64,000 bases of DNA from a virus. Of the stretch, positions 42,200 to 50,986 are shown piece after piece (positions within the stretch are counted from its first letter, which is position 1; each line of letters begins with the position of its first letter). The stretch spans positions 1 through 64,000 of IMG/VR virus record IMGVR_UViG_3300013126_000012; one strand, 5' to 3'. Under the pieces are notes generated by a model, which saw only the letters and a program-made list of their open reading frames with translations, ran no database searches and was not told the origin of the DNA. The translations under genes and the position numbers were made by a program.

Positions 42200-42625
42200 T
42201 TATTTACCTGTTGATCCAAATCCTCCTAGCCCACGTTTTGTATCTGATAGTGAATCGGTTATTTGCCATTCTATTCGTTCTACACGAGACATAACCAGTT
42301 GTGCAATTCGATCGCCCTTTGCAAATTCGGCAACTGTGCTACTATGATTTATTAAAATAACACCAATTTCTCCTCGATAATCTGAATCAATAGTTCCTGG
42401 CGTATTCAACACGGTTACTCCATGTTTTAAAGCTAAACCACTGCGAGGTCTTACTTGAATTTCAAATCCTGCAGGAATTTCTACAAATAGACCCGTTTTT
42501 GCTAATAGTCGTTCTCCTGGATTCAATACAACTGATTCTGTACATCTTACATCCATACCGGCACTTTGTGGCGTTTCATATGCCGGTAACATATTTTCTG
42601 ATTCGTTTATTACTTGTACTTGCAT
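42200..42625 (-). CDS. dut: dUTPase
   Basis: The five dUTPase motifs are present: AGMDV, PRSGLALKHG, TIDSDYRGEIGVILIN, DRIAQLV and RGLGGFGSTG. About 141 residues, a trimeric enzyme that removes dUTP and supplies dUMP to thymidylate synthase. Start taken at 42625 (MQVQVINESENML), 12 nt past the clamp stop; a longer frame to 42661 overlaps the clamp gene. Confidence 0.93.
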   Translation of the reverse strand: MQVQVINESENMLPAYETPQSAGMDVRCTESVVLNPGERLLAKTGLFVEIPAGFEIQVRPRSGLALKHGVTVLNTPGTIDSDYRGEIGVILINHSSTVAEFAKGDRIAQLVMSRVERIEWQITDSLSDTKRGLGGFGSTGK

Positions 42626-42636
42626 ATTAATTTTAT

Positions 42637-43347
42637 TTAGTTCTGGAGCATCACTAACCAATAAGTTGATTCAAAATCTGCACCCGTAAATTCAATTCGA
42701 GCTAAACCATCTGGTGATACTTTTAATTCTCCGCTATCTCCACGATTTGCTACTAATACTTCTTTTAACTTATCTGCAGAAAAACAAACTGGATCCATTG
42801 TGGCCATTGTTGTTGGACCTACTTCAAATGAAATGTTATCTGCATTGACCGTTGTGTAATTAATAATAAATTTAACTTGTCCGTTAATAACTTGCACTGC
42901 AAAGTTTTTTGCATCTGGTAATGCATTTTTTGCTTTGATAAATTTGCTAACAAATTCTTCATTAACTGGAATAGTAATTTCATAATTAGGTTCTGCATTG
43001 ATTGAAGGTACTGCGGGAATAACTGTTGTGTCAGCTAACATAAAAGTTGCCTGCGTGCTACCTTCTGAAATTTTCATTGCATAATTTTTACCTGCTGCAT
43101 CTTTAACATCGATTGCAATATTCTCACCTAATGCACCTAGCATTTTAATCAAAGCGCCAGTATGATTAATTCCTAACATACCTGTCATGAATGGTGTTGT
43201 ATTCCATTTAATTTTACCTACGATGGTTTGATCTGTATCAATCAATTCGCATCCGATTGAATCTGTTTGTTCTTTTAAAATAACCGCTTCGCAATTGCCT
43301 GCTAAATAATAACGATTAATGAACGATTGTAACTTGCTTTTTTCCAT
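42637..43347 (-). CDS. 45: Sliding clamp, gp45-like
   Basis: A 236-residue protein with two clamp-like halves: LQSFINRYYLAGNCEAVILK and EFVSKFIKAKNALPDAKNFA. MLGINHTGALIKML and FSADKLKEVLVANRGDSGEL are typical of T4-type clamps, and the end TYWLVMLQN is a terminal strand. Between dut and the TGT-like gene, upstream of gp44/gp62. Tethers polymerase to DNA and in T4 activates late transcription. Confidence 0.85.
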   Translation of the reverse strand: MEKSKLQSFINRYYLAGNCEAVILKEQTDSIGCELIDTDQTIVGKIKWNTTPFMTGMLGINHTGALIKMLGALGENIAIDVKDAAGKNYAMKISEGSTQATFMLADTTVIPAVPSINAEPNYEITIPVNEEFVSKFIKAKNALPDAKNFAVQVINGQVKFIINYTTVNADNISFEVGPTTMATMDPVCFSADKLKEVLVANRGDSGELKVSPDGLARIEFTGADFESTYWLVMLQN

Positions 43348-43360
43348 TATTTATTCCAAT

Positions 43361-44620
43361 TTAAAATGTAAAGAATTTATTAAAATTTTCTGCATCAGTG
43401 GTTGATATACTGCTACCACCGAATTTTTTATATGTTTTGATGTATTTTTCATATACTTGCGGAGCCGAGTCTGGATCGGCAAACATTTCGTGCAAAGATA
43501 ATATTACATCATATAAGTCTCTAGGTATTACTGTTTCTAACAATTCAACGTGACTATCAACCATTTGATTGATTTCATTTGCAGCTTGTACATACAAATG
43601 CGTATTGTGAACTACCATTCGGGGCATTGCTTCTTGCGAATAGCGATCCAACCCGTCTGCTGTCTTACCGCCTAAATATTCATAAGTAAAATCTGCACAA
43701 GCCGGGCATCCCATAGAACACGGTACATGTTGAGTTAAGTCAATTGCAACCTCTCCGGTTTTGCCTTGCTTGATATGTGACTTTCTTCGATATTCGGCAT
43801 TCTTTGGAAAATACAATTCAGAGAATGATTGTGACTTGTAATTTGTTGAATGAAGATATGTTCCAAATACTGGATATTGTCCTGGAGATGAAGAATCTGT
43901 TGTGATATAAATTCTATTACCAGTTAATTCATTCATTAATTTTTGCAATGTAGCCAAAATAAAGAAATCTGAAATTTTACTAATACCAAGTAAGTGAACA
44001 TATTCTAATCGTTTATTTTCAAATTCTCGCTCTTTGAGCATCAAAGAAACTGCAAACATGAAATCAACTAATTTCTGCGGACCTCCAATTGCCCAACCTT
44101 GAAAATCAAAATGCTTAAATTTATGATACCACCAAGTATACTCATCTGCATTTGAACCTTGCAACATGTTTAAGAATTTTGTCTTGCCGCTTTGATTTTT
44201 TTCAAACCAAGCAAAATTATCAAAACTAATGTCAGCACAAAGTGCAAATTGATTTTTGTATTTTGTCTTAGGTGGGATATCTAAATTAGCTGCAACATCG
44301 CTGTTTGCTTCTAACCAATGAAAAATCTTTTCTCGCAATTCATTGCTATATGGTAATGCACCCGTTGCAATCTGATACCCGCCCGAGTCACCAAATACTA
44401 GCACATCTTTTTCTAATCCCATTTGATCGCGGAAATCCATTTTCTTGTAATGATGTCCTGCTGTAACCAGAAAGTATGGATGTCTCCAATCTGCAGGATA
44501 TCTAGAATCAAAGAATTTTACCGGATCGCCGCTTGTAAATTTCATATCTTTCTTAAATGCAGATACCATGCTGCCTGCAGATAAAGATGGAAAGTATATG
44601 AATCTTTTATTTTCGCTCAT
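43361..44620 (-). CDS. dpdA: DpdA-like (TGT-fold) DNA 7-deazaguanine transglycosylase
   Basis: A 419-residue TGT-like protein. VFGDSGGYQIATG contains the active-site D-S-G-G-Y/F-Q element of tRNA-guanine transglycosylases, AANLDIPPK a further conserved Asp, and GWAIGGPQKLV the G-x-A-I-G-G motif. CSMGCPACADFTY, with VVHNTHLYVQA downstream, supplies the Cys3His zinc site. DpdA enzymes exchange guanine in DNA for a preQ0-type base. The queE, queD and folE genes in the same window support this over a tRNA enzyme. Situated between clamp and glycosyltransferase. Confidence 0.85.
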   Translation of the reverse strand: MSENKRFIYFPSLSAGSMVSAFKKDMKFTSGDPVKFFDSRYPADWRHPYFLVTAGHHYKKMDFRDQMGLEKDVLVFGDSGGYQIATGALPYSNELREKIFHWLEANSDVAANLDIPPKTKYKNQFALCADISFDNFAWFEKNQSGKTKFLNMLQGSNADEYTWWYHKFKHFDFQGWAIGGPQKLVDFMFAVSLMLKEREFENKRLEYVHLLGISKISDFFILATLQKLMNELTGNRIYITTDSSSPGQYPVFGTYLHSTNYKSQSFSELYFPKNAEYRRKSHIKQGKTGEVAIDLTQHVPCSMGCPACADFTYEYLGGKTADGLDRYSQEAMPRMVVHNTHLYVQAANEINQMVDSHVELLETVIPRDLYDVILSLHEMFADPDSAPQVYEKYIKTYKKFGGSSISTTDAENFNKFFTF

Positions 44621-45635
44621 CGTAGTCCTTTAAAGTATTAATTAATTTAGTTGCTGAAAAAAAGTTATTATGTAATTTTATTGCCAATTGTGCAATAGGT
44701 TCCGTTAAATCTTGTTGTTCGTATTGCAAAATTGCTTTTACTGCAGAATCAACGCTGTCTGCTTGTTTAAACATATAATCATACATTTCTACATATGACA
44801 ATCTATTTGGAACTATAGGGCATGCACCGGCACAAGCTGATTCATACATTGAAATGCCCAATGTTTCTTGATCTGCAAATGAAACTGCAAATCGTGCACG
44901 TTGAAGCAATTCATGATATTGTTGTTTATTTAAATTCATTTCCATTGCAACGCAAAATTGATAATGTTGCAATTCTGGACGAGCTGCCAATTCTAAAAAT
45001 AAATCTAAACGTTTTTCTGGTGCAATGCGATGCGGGAATACAATGATATTTTCTTTTTGTGACCAAATGCGAGATGCAATCATATTGTGGGTATATTCCA
45101 TTGGCCAACCTGTTTTGTTAAAAGATCTGTCGTGTGAAATATAATATGTTTTACTCATTAATTTAAAATGTGCTGCAGTTGCAATCCAATTATGATCATA
45201 TGCCGCAATCATTGCTTGTTCAGCGTGTCTAATCCATGGTTTATCTCCTACGAGACGACCTAAAAAGTCATTTGGGTCATATGAACCCGCGTGCCAAAGT
45301 CCGTGCGTTACAACGGGAATATTTAGGAGTTCGCTCATGTATTTAACATTGATAATACCTGGATGCCAAGCATCTGTAAATATGATATGATCGCCTTCTT
45401 GTATGTGTCCGCGAGTAAACATATATGACAATGTATGTACTTGTTTTGCTTTATACATATTAGTGCCACCAAAGTTTAAAAATGCACCTGGTGTCGTTGC
45501 TTCCGGAATATTTGAATCTCCTTCTACTACAACTACTTCAAAACCAACGTCTTCTAACAATTTAGGTATATGTGTCTTCCATTCGCAAGTATAACGCGTA
45601 GGAACTGATTCTATGTCAACTAAAAATATTTTCAT
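44607..45635 (-). CDS. GT-B glycosyltransferase next to dpdA
   Basis: A 342-residue GT-B protein. MKIFLVDIESVPTRYTCEWK opens it, GDHIIFTDAWHPG the N-domain, IIVFPHRIAPEKRLDLFLEL the linker strand, and FADQETLGISMYESACAGAC the C-domain donor site. It overlaps dpdA by 14 nt, far from the surface-glycan operon. Its coupling with dpdA raises the idea that it could act on modified DNA, as T4 glucosyltransferases do; this is inference. T4 beta-GT similarity is not evident. Confidence 0.8.
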   Translation of the reverse strand: MKIFLVDIESVPTRYTCEWKTHIPKLLEDVGFEVVVVEGDSNIPEATTPGAFLNFGGTNMYKAKQVHTLSYMFTRGHIQEGDHIIFTDAWHPGIINVKYMSELLNIPVVTHGLWHAGSYDPNDFLGRLVGDKPWIRHAEQAMIAAYDHNWIATAAHFKLMSKTYYISHDRSFNKTGWPMEYTHNMIASRIWSQKENIIVFPHRIAPEKRLDLFLELAARPELQHYQFCVAMEMNLNKQQYHELLQRARFAVSFADQETLGISMYESACAGACPIVPNRLSYVEMYDYMFKQADSVDSAVKAILQYEQQDLTEPIAQLAIKLHNNFFSATKLINTLKDYDERK

Positions 45636-45654
45636 AACTTATTATATAAAATTA

Positions 45655-46239
45655 TTATATCATATCCAAATAATGTTGAATATGTTCTGGAATATAAATA
45701 ATTTTTTCTCGTTTTTTTGAATTTTCAATTCCTGGTATGATTTGTAAATTTTTTATATCTCCTATTAATTCAGCAGGAATTTTATTATCAAATCCTTTAG
45801 ATTTAGGATAAATATGATCAATCGCATATCCGCCAATTGATATATGTCCAATTTTATCAAAATTTTCTAATGTGTGTAATGGTTGTTTTTTTGTAATTCG
45901 TAAAACTTCTAATATATACAAATATCTGTCATCTTTTGTTTCGGCCCATTGTTCTGCTGTCATTCCAAATTGTGCCAAAAAATATTTATCCCGATACTGT
46001 AAATCAAACATTGGATTATTTTCTTTTAACCATTTACTATGCTCTGGGCGTTGTTTTCCTTTACTCCAAGCAGGTTTACCATACATTGGATTATTTTGTC
46101 CCGTAGATGAACAACTTTTACATACTCTAAATTTTTTTTCAGCTTCCCGGGACGTTTTTATATGATTTTTTCCATTATACTTTAATTCAGTATTACAAAG
46201 AGGACATGAACGTAAACTATATGTATCTAAATGTTTCAT
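45655..46239 (-). CDS. HNH homing endonuclease with NUMOD3-like motif
   Basis: A 194-residue protein. CPLCNTELKYNGKNHIKTSR and FRVCKSCSS form a zinc site; NPMYGKPAWSKGKQRPEHSK is a NUMOD3-like DNA-binding segment. IGGYAIDHIYPKSKGFDNKI and LIGDIKNLQIIPGIENSKKR are the H-N-N/H nuclease core. Free-standing gene between glycosyltransferase and T-fold genes. An ATATTTATA element lies 6 nt before its ATG. Confidence 0.85.
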   Translation of the reverse strand: MKHLDTYSLRSCPLCNTELKYNGKNHIKTSREAEKKFRVCKSCSSTGQNNPMYGKPAWSKGKQRPEHSKWLKENNPMFDLQYRDKYFLAQFGMTAEQWAETKDDRYLYILEVLRITKKQPLHTLENFDKIGHISIGGYAIDHIYPKSKGFDNKIPAELIGDIKNLQIIPGIENSKKREKIIYIPEHIQHYLDMI

Positions 46240-46243
46240 TTAA

Positions 46244-46252
46244 TATAAATAT
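46244..46252 (-). promoter_or_regulatory. ATATTTATA element before HNH gene
   Basis: The 9-mer lies 4-13 nt upstream of the ATG at 46239, in the 44-nt gap behind the T-fold gene, with no ribosome site between. Confidence 0.4.
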
Positions 46253-46283
46253 AACATATGTTCAAAATCTTCCCTAATCTTCC

Positions 46284-46637
46284 CTAATCTCGCTCAACAA
46301 CACAACCATTTTCCCAATCTTCCCAAACTTCTACTTTGTAAAGAGCCGGAAAACGTTCTAATAACCATTCTCCGATTGCTTCGCACGACATTGAACCAAA
46401 CTCTAATACATTGGGAGTTTCTTTTGTAAATCCAATTCGAAGTTCTTTTTGTATTTTTCTATTTAACAGGATAAATTCTTCATCGCGATCTGTATGTGTT
46501 ACTCGTGCATAACAACGAAATCCAAACATATGTCGATGTCGATCTGATAAGAATTCTACTTCCGGAAAAATGTCTTTTGCATCGGGCCAACAATGAAACC
46601 CTTCAATATTAAATGTTACTACTACGCTGTACTTCAT
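46284..46637 (-). CDS. T-fold (PTPS/QueD-like) protein with HxH motif
   Basis: A 117-residue protein. SVVVTFNIEGFHCWPDAKDI, then VEFLSDRHRHMFGFRCYARV, resemble the PTPS/QueD fold: one His in the first strand region (FHCW) and an H-x-H (HRH) in the second, equal to the three zinc His of QueD. FGSMSCEAIGEWLLERFP and VEVWEDWENGC match the family C-terminal helix and Glu. The catalytic Cys before H-x-H is absent. Function uncertain: a second carboxytetrahydropterin-type enzyme or a repurposed T-fold. Confidence 0.65.
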   Translation of the reverse strand: MKYSVVVTFNIEGFHCWPDAKDIFPEVEFLSDRHRHMFGFRCYARVTHTDRDEEFILLNRKIQKELRIGFTKETPNVLEFGSMSCEAIGEWLLERFPALYKVEVWEDWENGCVVERD

Positions 46638-47025
46638 CTGCTATTAATTTTTTATATTTAGTTGTTGACCAACCATGGTCTCTGTTTAAGTATCGAATTG
46701 GAAGATCTAAATCATCGCCAGTAAATGATTTACCAATGTAATCATCGCCTAGGAATCTAACATTAAAGTTTCCTTTAACTAGAGCTTCATATAACTGAGC
46801 TTCCGTTTTATATGGAAATACAAAATCAACTTGTACAAGTGAATCAAGTATTTTTACTCGGTCGCTCCAATGTAATATTGGTTTAAGTTTTTCTGGTCGT
46901 TCAATGGATGGATCTTCGTGTAAACATACTATTAATTTATCGCAGTGCTTTTTGCATTCATCAAACATTGCAATATACCCGGGGTGTATTACGTCAAAAT
47001 TTCCTGCTATAACTCCTCTTATCAT
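46609..47025 (-). CDS. Cytidylyltransferase-like nucleotidyltransferase (TagD/RfaE-C type)
   Basis: MIRGVIAGNFDVIHPGYIAM holds the G-x-F-D-x-x-H-x-G-H/Y element of the cytidylyltransferase family. HWSDRVKILDSLVQVDFVF, RFLGDDYIGKSF and DHGWSTTKYKKLI (S-T-T-x-x-x-x-x-I) complete the pattern. 138 residues, the size of glycerol-3-phosphate cytidylyltransferases. The alcohol substrate is unknown. Overlaps both neighbours; the final bases overlap the T-fold gene by 29 nt. Confidence 0.85.
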   Translation of the reverse strand: MIRGVIAGNFDVIHPGYIAMFDECKKHCDKLIVCLHEDPSIERPEKLKPILHWSDRVKILDSLVQVDFVFPYKTEAQLYEALVKGNFNVRFLGDDYIGKSFTGDDLDLPIRYLNRDHGWSTTKYKKLIADEVQRSSNI

Positions 47026-47444
47026 TGTCTATCAAATTTGTAATCATCTGGAGTAACATGTTGCATATTGTGCACGGTTGTACAATACAATGAATAATCT
47101 GCATATACAACTTTGATGCTATCTGTTTTCTTTAACAATGCAGCATCTTCACAATCTAACATCAATAAGATGTGTGCTCGAATTCTAATCATCGGCGGAA
47201 CATGTTTCAACATGCCCGGAGTAACTTCTATGGTAACAAATGTAGTATCCGTTATCATATCAAATATTGAACTCCACGCTTTACGATCAACTAATTGCTG
47301 CGTTGCAGGCGAACAAATATAAATGTGCGCGCAAGGAGTCAATTTTTCATGTGTTGCTTTCATATCCGCAATGAATAGCGTTTCGATATCGGTAAATCGT
47401 CCTTCAACTTCTTTACCATACCAATGTGTCTTATAACCAATCAT
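47022..47444 (-). CDS. Hypothetical protein (140 aa)
   Basis: MIGYKTHWYGKEVEGRFTDI, LIADMKATHEKLTPCAHIYI and SPATQQLVDRKAWSSI: an alpha/beta soluble protein with DSIKVVYADYSLYCTT near the end. Not recognised. The leader ATTATAATAAAGTATG matches that of the gene starting at 37029. In operon with the cytidylyltransferase by a 4-nt overlap. Confidence 0.55.
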   Translation of the reverse strand: MIGYKTHWYGKEVEGRFTDIETLFIADMKATHEKLTPCAHIYICSPATQQLVDRKAWSSIFDMITDTTFVTIEVTPGMLKHVPPMIRIRAHILLMLDCEDAALLKKTDSIKVVYADYSLYCTTVHNMQHVTPDDYKFDRQ

Positions 47445-47467
47445 ACTTTATTATAATAAATTTATTC

Positions 47468-49984
47468 TTATTTTCCAAATGAAAAAAACTTTGCCACTGA
47501 ATTATTTTCTGGAAATGCTCCCCAATTCATTGCAGCATAAAAATCATCCAATTTATTTTTTAATTCTTTTTCAAATATTTTGTTTCGATCTATATATTGT
47601 GTAACAAATTCTTCAATTTCTTTTGGATCTTGATAGCCTCGCAATGCCATTGTATCAAATCCATATGGATTATCTGATAAGTATGCCCATTTTACTTTTT
47701 CTCCGTTTTGAATAGGTTGGATGTCTCGGATTTTATGCAATGTTAATAAATCATTGAAATTGATTGCTGACTTAACATGTGCCGGAGTTCCAGATACATA
47801 TCCAGTAAATGGTTTGCGACCTTTTGTGAATTTTGATATTTCTTTGACACCTGAATTCTTCATTACATTGAGTACGGGTGATTTCTGTATGTTGCGTTTA
47901 AATTCATGTATCATATCCGTTGTAGCAGTCTTATCTCGTTCTTTAAGAATATGCCACAATGTTTCTTTCATGATTTTTTTGAAATCTTCTGGAAATGATG
48001 ATCTAACAACATCTAATCCTTTGATATCTAATTTATCCGTAGGTTTGCCTTCCTTAAAAATTACCCATTGTGCATATCGTTTCTTTGCAATCCATAAACC
48101 AGATTTTGCAACATATTCTTGTTTGATTTGCCAACGATGCGATGTGGTATTATGAAATACTTCAGCATATCGATCATACATTTGATTTACCAATGCTTGT
48201 ACTTCTGATGCAATTGCATTGGTTTGTGCAATCATAAATTGTTCGTCTGATTCATCATATCCAGGAAACCGTTTTGCAATAAGTGGCAAGCTAGATACAA
48301 ATGTTGAATCTGTATCTGTATAAAAAGCAAATTCTGCTTTGCCATTAGTTGCATTAACAAAATGATCTTGTCCCGTCTCTTTTGCATAATGATTGTTAAT
48401 TACCTTTGCTGAAAATTTGATTACTGCTTGACCAGTTGCCGTAATAGCACCTGCATTATCTAAATCATGAAACCGAAACGTTTTAAGTCCCAATACTCCA
48501 TAAAATGAATTAAGAAGTACTTTTTGTGTTAACTGCATTGCATCGTAGAATTTATATTCTTCTGACCCTACTTCATATTCATCTCGTTTGTCTTTAAATT
48601 CAACCCGTTCATTAAACCATTTTTCTAGAATGGTTGGTAAGAATCCTCTTCGGTCATTTGTGTAAACTGTGCCATTACTTGCAACTGTATAATTATTATC
48701 AGATAACCATGCTTTAACGTGTGGAACATAAGTACCATTTTGTAATGTTATTTGTTGTGGGTCTGATTTCAATAAGCATTCTTGGTCCCAATTTTGAATT
48801 ACGCCTAATTTAGTTTCAGGAGAAATATTCAAACTCATAATGATGCTTGGATAAAGTGACGTTAAATCTAAGTCATAAATCCATTTGTATAATCCTGGTA
48901 CGGGATCTTTTACATATGCTCCAGCAAGTGCATCTGCTTCCGTTTCTTCTTCAACAAATCTAAATTGTTTGTTAGGAGCAACTAATCCATTGCGTTTCAA
49001 ATCTACAATTGCAGCACCATCCAAATATTTGGATGCATAATATACATCCTCATATGGAACGTGCCCTTTATGGCATATGGTTCTTGCAAGTGCAATTAAT
49101 TGCAATTTGTCATCCATTTCATAAATAAGATCAACGTCGGTAACGTTATATTCTACAAATTTATGAATGTCTTCTGCAAACAATTGATCTAAATCTCCTT
49201 CATATTCAACCTTACCTCTGCCCAATTCCTTTTTAGCAACCGTGTCTAATCGATAATTTGGTAATTCAGTGTATGTAAACTTTTTATACAATGTTAAATA
49301 ATCTAAACTAGATACGCCAAATATTTTGTATCGACCTCTATTTTTATTCCATTCAACGATACCTGCAGGAGATAACTTTTTAATTGCCTGTGCACCTAAT
49401 ACTTTTTTAATGCGATTGATCAGATATGGAATATCGAAATTATCCGTATTCCAACCTGTAATTACTGTGGGTTGTATTTCTGCAAATGCATTGATAAAAC
49501 GCATCAACATGTTTGCTTCTGAATCAAATATTTCTACCTGATATTTATTAGTAGCAAATGAATCGTGTTTCACTCTTCTTTCTTCATCTAACAGCAAAAC
49601 TTGCATGGTACGCCCAGCTTTATCATAATATGCAATGGACGTTATTCGCGAACGAGCTTCTTCAGGAGTCGAATACCCATCTTCGTCCCGCTCTACTTCG
49701 ATATCAAAGAAAAAGTCTCTATGTCCTTTGGAAACTAAATCGCTTTCGTAATAAAGGTCGATAAGCGTACGCATTTCTTCGTTTAAATCAGATTCATATG
49801 CAGTAGCATTGTCTTTCCAATTGCCATCAACCCGATCCAATCGCACGCCATCTAATGATTGATATTGTCCTGTATCTGATGGTAAATATGCATACGGTTT
49901 GAATGGGAACTTTTGATGTCCTAACTCATCATCCCATACGTGCATAATACCAGTTTTTTTATCGTAACCTATTGCTTGAAACAT
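47468..49984 (-). CDS. 43: Family B DNA polymerase, gp43-like
   Basis: An 838-residue replicative polymerase (T4 gp43 has 898). Exonuclease motifs: FFFDIEVERDEDG (ExoI), VITGWNTDNFDIPYLINRI (ExoII) and YNVTDVDLIYEMD (ExoIII). Polymerase motifs: YDLDLTSLYPSIIMSLNIS (A), KVLLNSFYGVLGLKTFR (B) and EFAFYTDTDSTFVS (C), and KKRYA. The C-terminal DFYAAMNWGAFPENNSV and the clamp-binding end ASLFFSFGK-like (VAKFFSFGK) fit T4-type enzymes. 5'-3' synthesis with 3'-5' proofreading. Confidence 0.97.
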   Translation of the reverse strand: MFQAIGYDKKTGIMHVWDDELGHQKFPFKPYAYLPSDTGQYQSLDGVRLDRVDGNWKDNATAYESDLNEEMRTLIDLYYESDLVSKGHRDFFFDIEVERDEDGYSTPEEARSRITSIAYYDKAGRTMQVLLLDEERRVKHDSFATNKYQVEIFDSEANMLMRFINAFAEIQPTVITGWNTDNFDIPYLINRIKKVLGAQAIKKLSPAGIVEWNKNRGRYKIFGVSSLDYLTLYKKFTYTELPNYRLDTVAKKELGRGKVEYEGDLDQLFAEDIHKFVEYNVTDVDLIYEMDDKLQLIALARTICHKGHVPYEDVYYASKYLDGAAIVDLKRNGLVAPNKQFRFVEEETEADALAGAYVKDPVPGLYKWIYDLDLTSLYPSIIMSLNISPETKLGVIQNWDQECLLKSDPQQITLQNGTYVPHVKAWLSDNNYTVASNGTVYTNDRRGFLPTILEKWFNERVEFKDKRDEYEVGSEEYKFYDAMQLTQKVLLNSFYGVLGLKTFRFHDLDNAGAITATGQAVIKFSAKVINNHYAKETGQDHFVNATNGKAEFAFYTDTDSTFVSSLPLIAKRFPGYDESDEQFMIAQTNAIASEVQALVNQMYDRYAEVFHNTTSHRWQIKQEYVAKSGLWIAKKRYAQWVIFKEGKPTDKLDIKGLDVVRSSFPEDFKKIMKETLWHILKERDKTATTDMIHEFKRNIQKSPVLNVMKNSGVKEISKFTKGRKPFTGYVSGTPAHVKSAINFNDLLTLHKIRDIQPIQNGEKVKWAYLSDNPYGFDTMALRGYQDPKEIEEFVTQYIDRNKIFEKELKNKLDDFYAAMNWGAFPENNSVAKFFSFGK

Positions 49985-49997
49985 TAATCCTTTTGTT

Positions 49998-50219
49998 TTA
50001 TGATTTTTTCAGTAATCTATAAATTCCATAAACATTGATTGCAATTATAACTAAACTTAAAACTAGATGACTGTAATTGTCAATAAAAAAATCATATGTA
50101 ATCCAACCAGTATCACCAACGATCCATGTAATCATTGCGGCTTTTGTCCAGCCTCTTGCATTTGAAATGTATCCAGCTAATACCAAAGCTGTACTAAACC
50201 ATCCTAACGTTTCTATCAT
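49998..50219 (-). CDS. Small multi-helix membrane protein (73 aa)
   Basis: Three hydrophobic stretches (IETLGWFSTALVLAGYIS, AAMITWIVGDTGWITYDFF, LVLSLVIIAINVYGIYRLL) in a 73-residue protein. Resembles small PnuC-like or DUF-type membrane proteins seen in phage genomes. Overlaps the co-chaperonin stop by 1 nt. Function unknown. Confidence 0.6.
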   Translation of the reverse strand: MIETLGWFSTALVLAGYISNARGWTKAAMITWIVGDTGWITYDFFIDNYSHLVLSLVIIAINVYGIYRLLKKS

Positions 50220-50512
50220 TATTGTTTAATTAAAGCAATTTCAGATTCTCGAACCAATTGATATTTTTCTCCGGCAATTGAAACTTCTTTGTGATCTCCA
50301 ATTTGGTTGGAATGAATCATAACTTCATCGCCTTCTGCAACAGTCATTGGAATTCTGGTACCTGTAGCAGTAAAAAGTCCTGGTCCTATTTTTACAACGT
50401 CTGCATAACGATAATCATTTGTGCCGGTCATTATGATAATGCCGCTGGTTGTTTTGTCTGTTTTTTCGTGTAATTTTAGTAACACTTGATCTCCGGTTGG
50501 TAACCAATTCAT
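50219..50512 (-). CDS. groES: GroES/gp31-like co-chaperonin
   Basis: A 97-residue protein: WLPTGDQVLLKLHEKTDKTT at the start, SGIIIMTGTNDYRYADVVKI across the mobile-loop region, EGDEVMIHSNQIGDHKEVSI and KYQLVRESEIALIKQ at the end. This is the GroES fold; the mobile loop carries G-I-I-I-M, the hydrophobic GroEL-contact triplet. Likely partners the phage GroEL (4723-6333) or host GroEL. T4 encodes only gp31, so carrying both subunits is notable. Confidence 0.85.
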   Translation of the reverse strand: MNWLPTGDQVLLKLHEKTDKTTSGIIIMTGTNDYRYADVVKIGPGLFTATGTRIPMTVAEGDEVMIHSNQIGDHKEVSIAGEKYQLVRESEIALIKQ

Positions 50513-50526
50513 AACTTATTCCTTTT

Positions 50527-50772
50527 TTAATTAAACATTTTTCTAATTGCATCTTCCGTAATGATATTGCCTACAATGCGACCAATTCCATAGTCATCCA
50601 TCGTAATAATTACACACGGAACACTTTTTACTCCATACTTATCACAAGTTAATTTATTTGCATCAACATCAATAATTTGTATAGGAAGTTCTGCTGCCAA
50701 TTTTTCTATTCTAGGTCTTAATGCCTTGCAAGGTTCACACCATGATGCTGTAAAATAAAGTATTTTTTTCAT
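50527..50772 (-). CDS. Thioredoxin/glutaredoxin-like protein
   Basis: KKILYFTASWCEPCKALRPR contains the W-C-x-x-C redox site (CEPC), and GVKSVPCVIITMDD the cis-Pro loop. 81 residues, shorter than typical thioredoxin (105). Could reduce the class II ribonucleotide reductase (54084) in the same region. Ten or so bases before the groES-like ATG. Confidence 0.88.
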   Translation of the reverse strand: MKKILYFTASWCEPCKALRPRIEKLAAELPIQIIDVDANKLTCDKYGVKSVPCVIITMDDYGIGRIVGNIITEDAIRKMFN

Positions 50773-50824
50773 CGTATCTCGTATATTATTTTAACGTCGC
50801 CAAACGTTGTTGTGGTTGTCCAAT

Positions 50825-50986
50825 TCATTTTTCTTCCAATTGATCAATTAAAAATCGTAATCTGTTAATTTCTGTAATAACATCATCACCCAACTCTATT
50901 TTAGACATCATGGATAAATCTATTACTTGCGTTTCTAAAACTTTGATTAATTCTCGTTGCGCGTTTATTAAATCTTCTTTATTCAT
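50825..50986 (-). CDS. Small helical protein after queE (53 aa)
   Basis: ATG overlaps the queE stop (TAATG). MNKEDLINAQRELIKVLETQ and IELGDDVITEINRLRFLIDQ form a probable two-helix coiled coil ending LEEK. No family recognised. Overlap and orientation support translation. Confidence 0.55.
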   Translation of the reverse strand: MNKEDLINAQRELIKVLETQVIDLSMMSKIELGDDVITEINRLRFLIDQLEEK

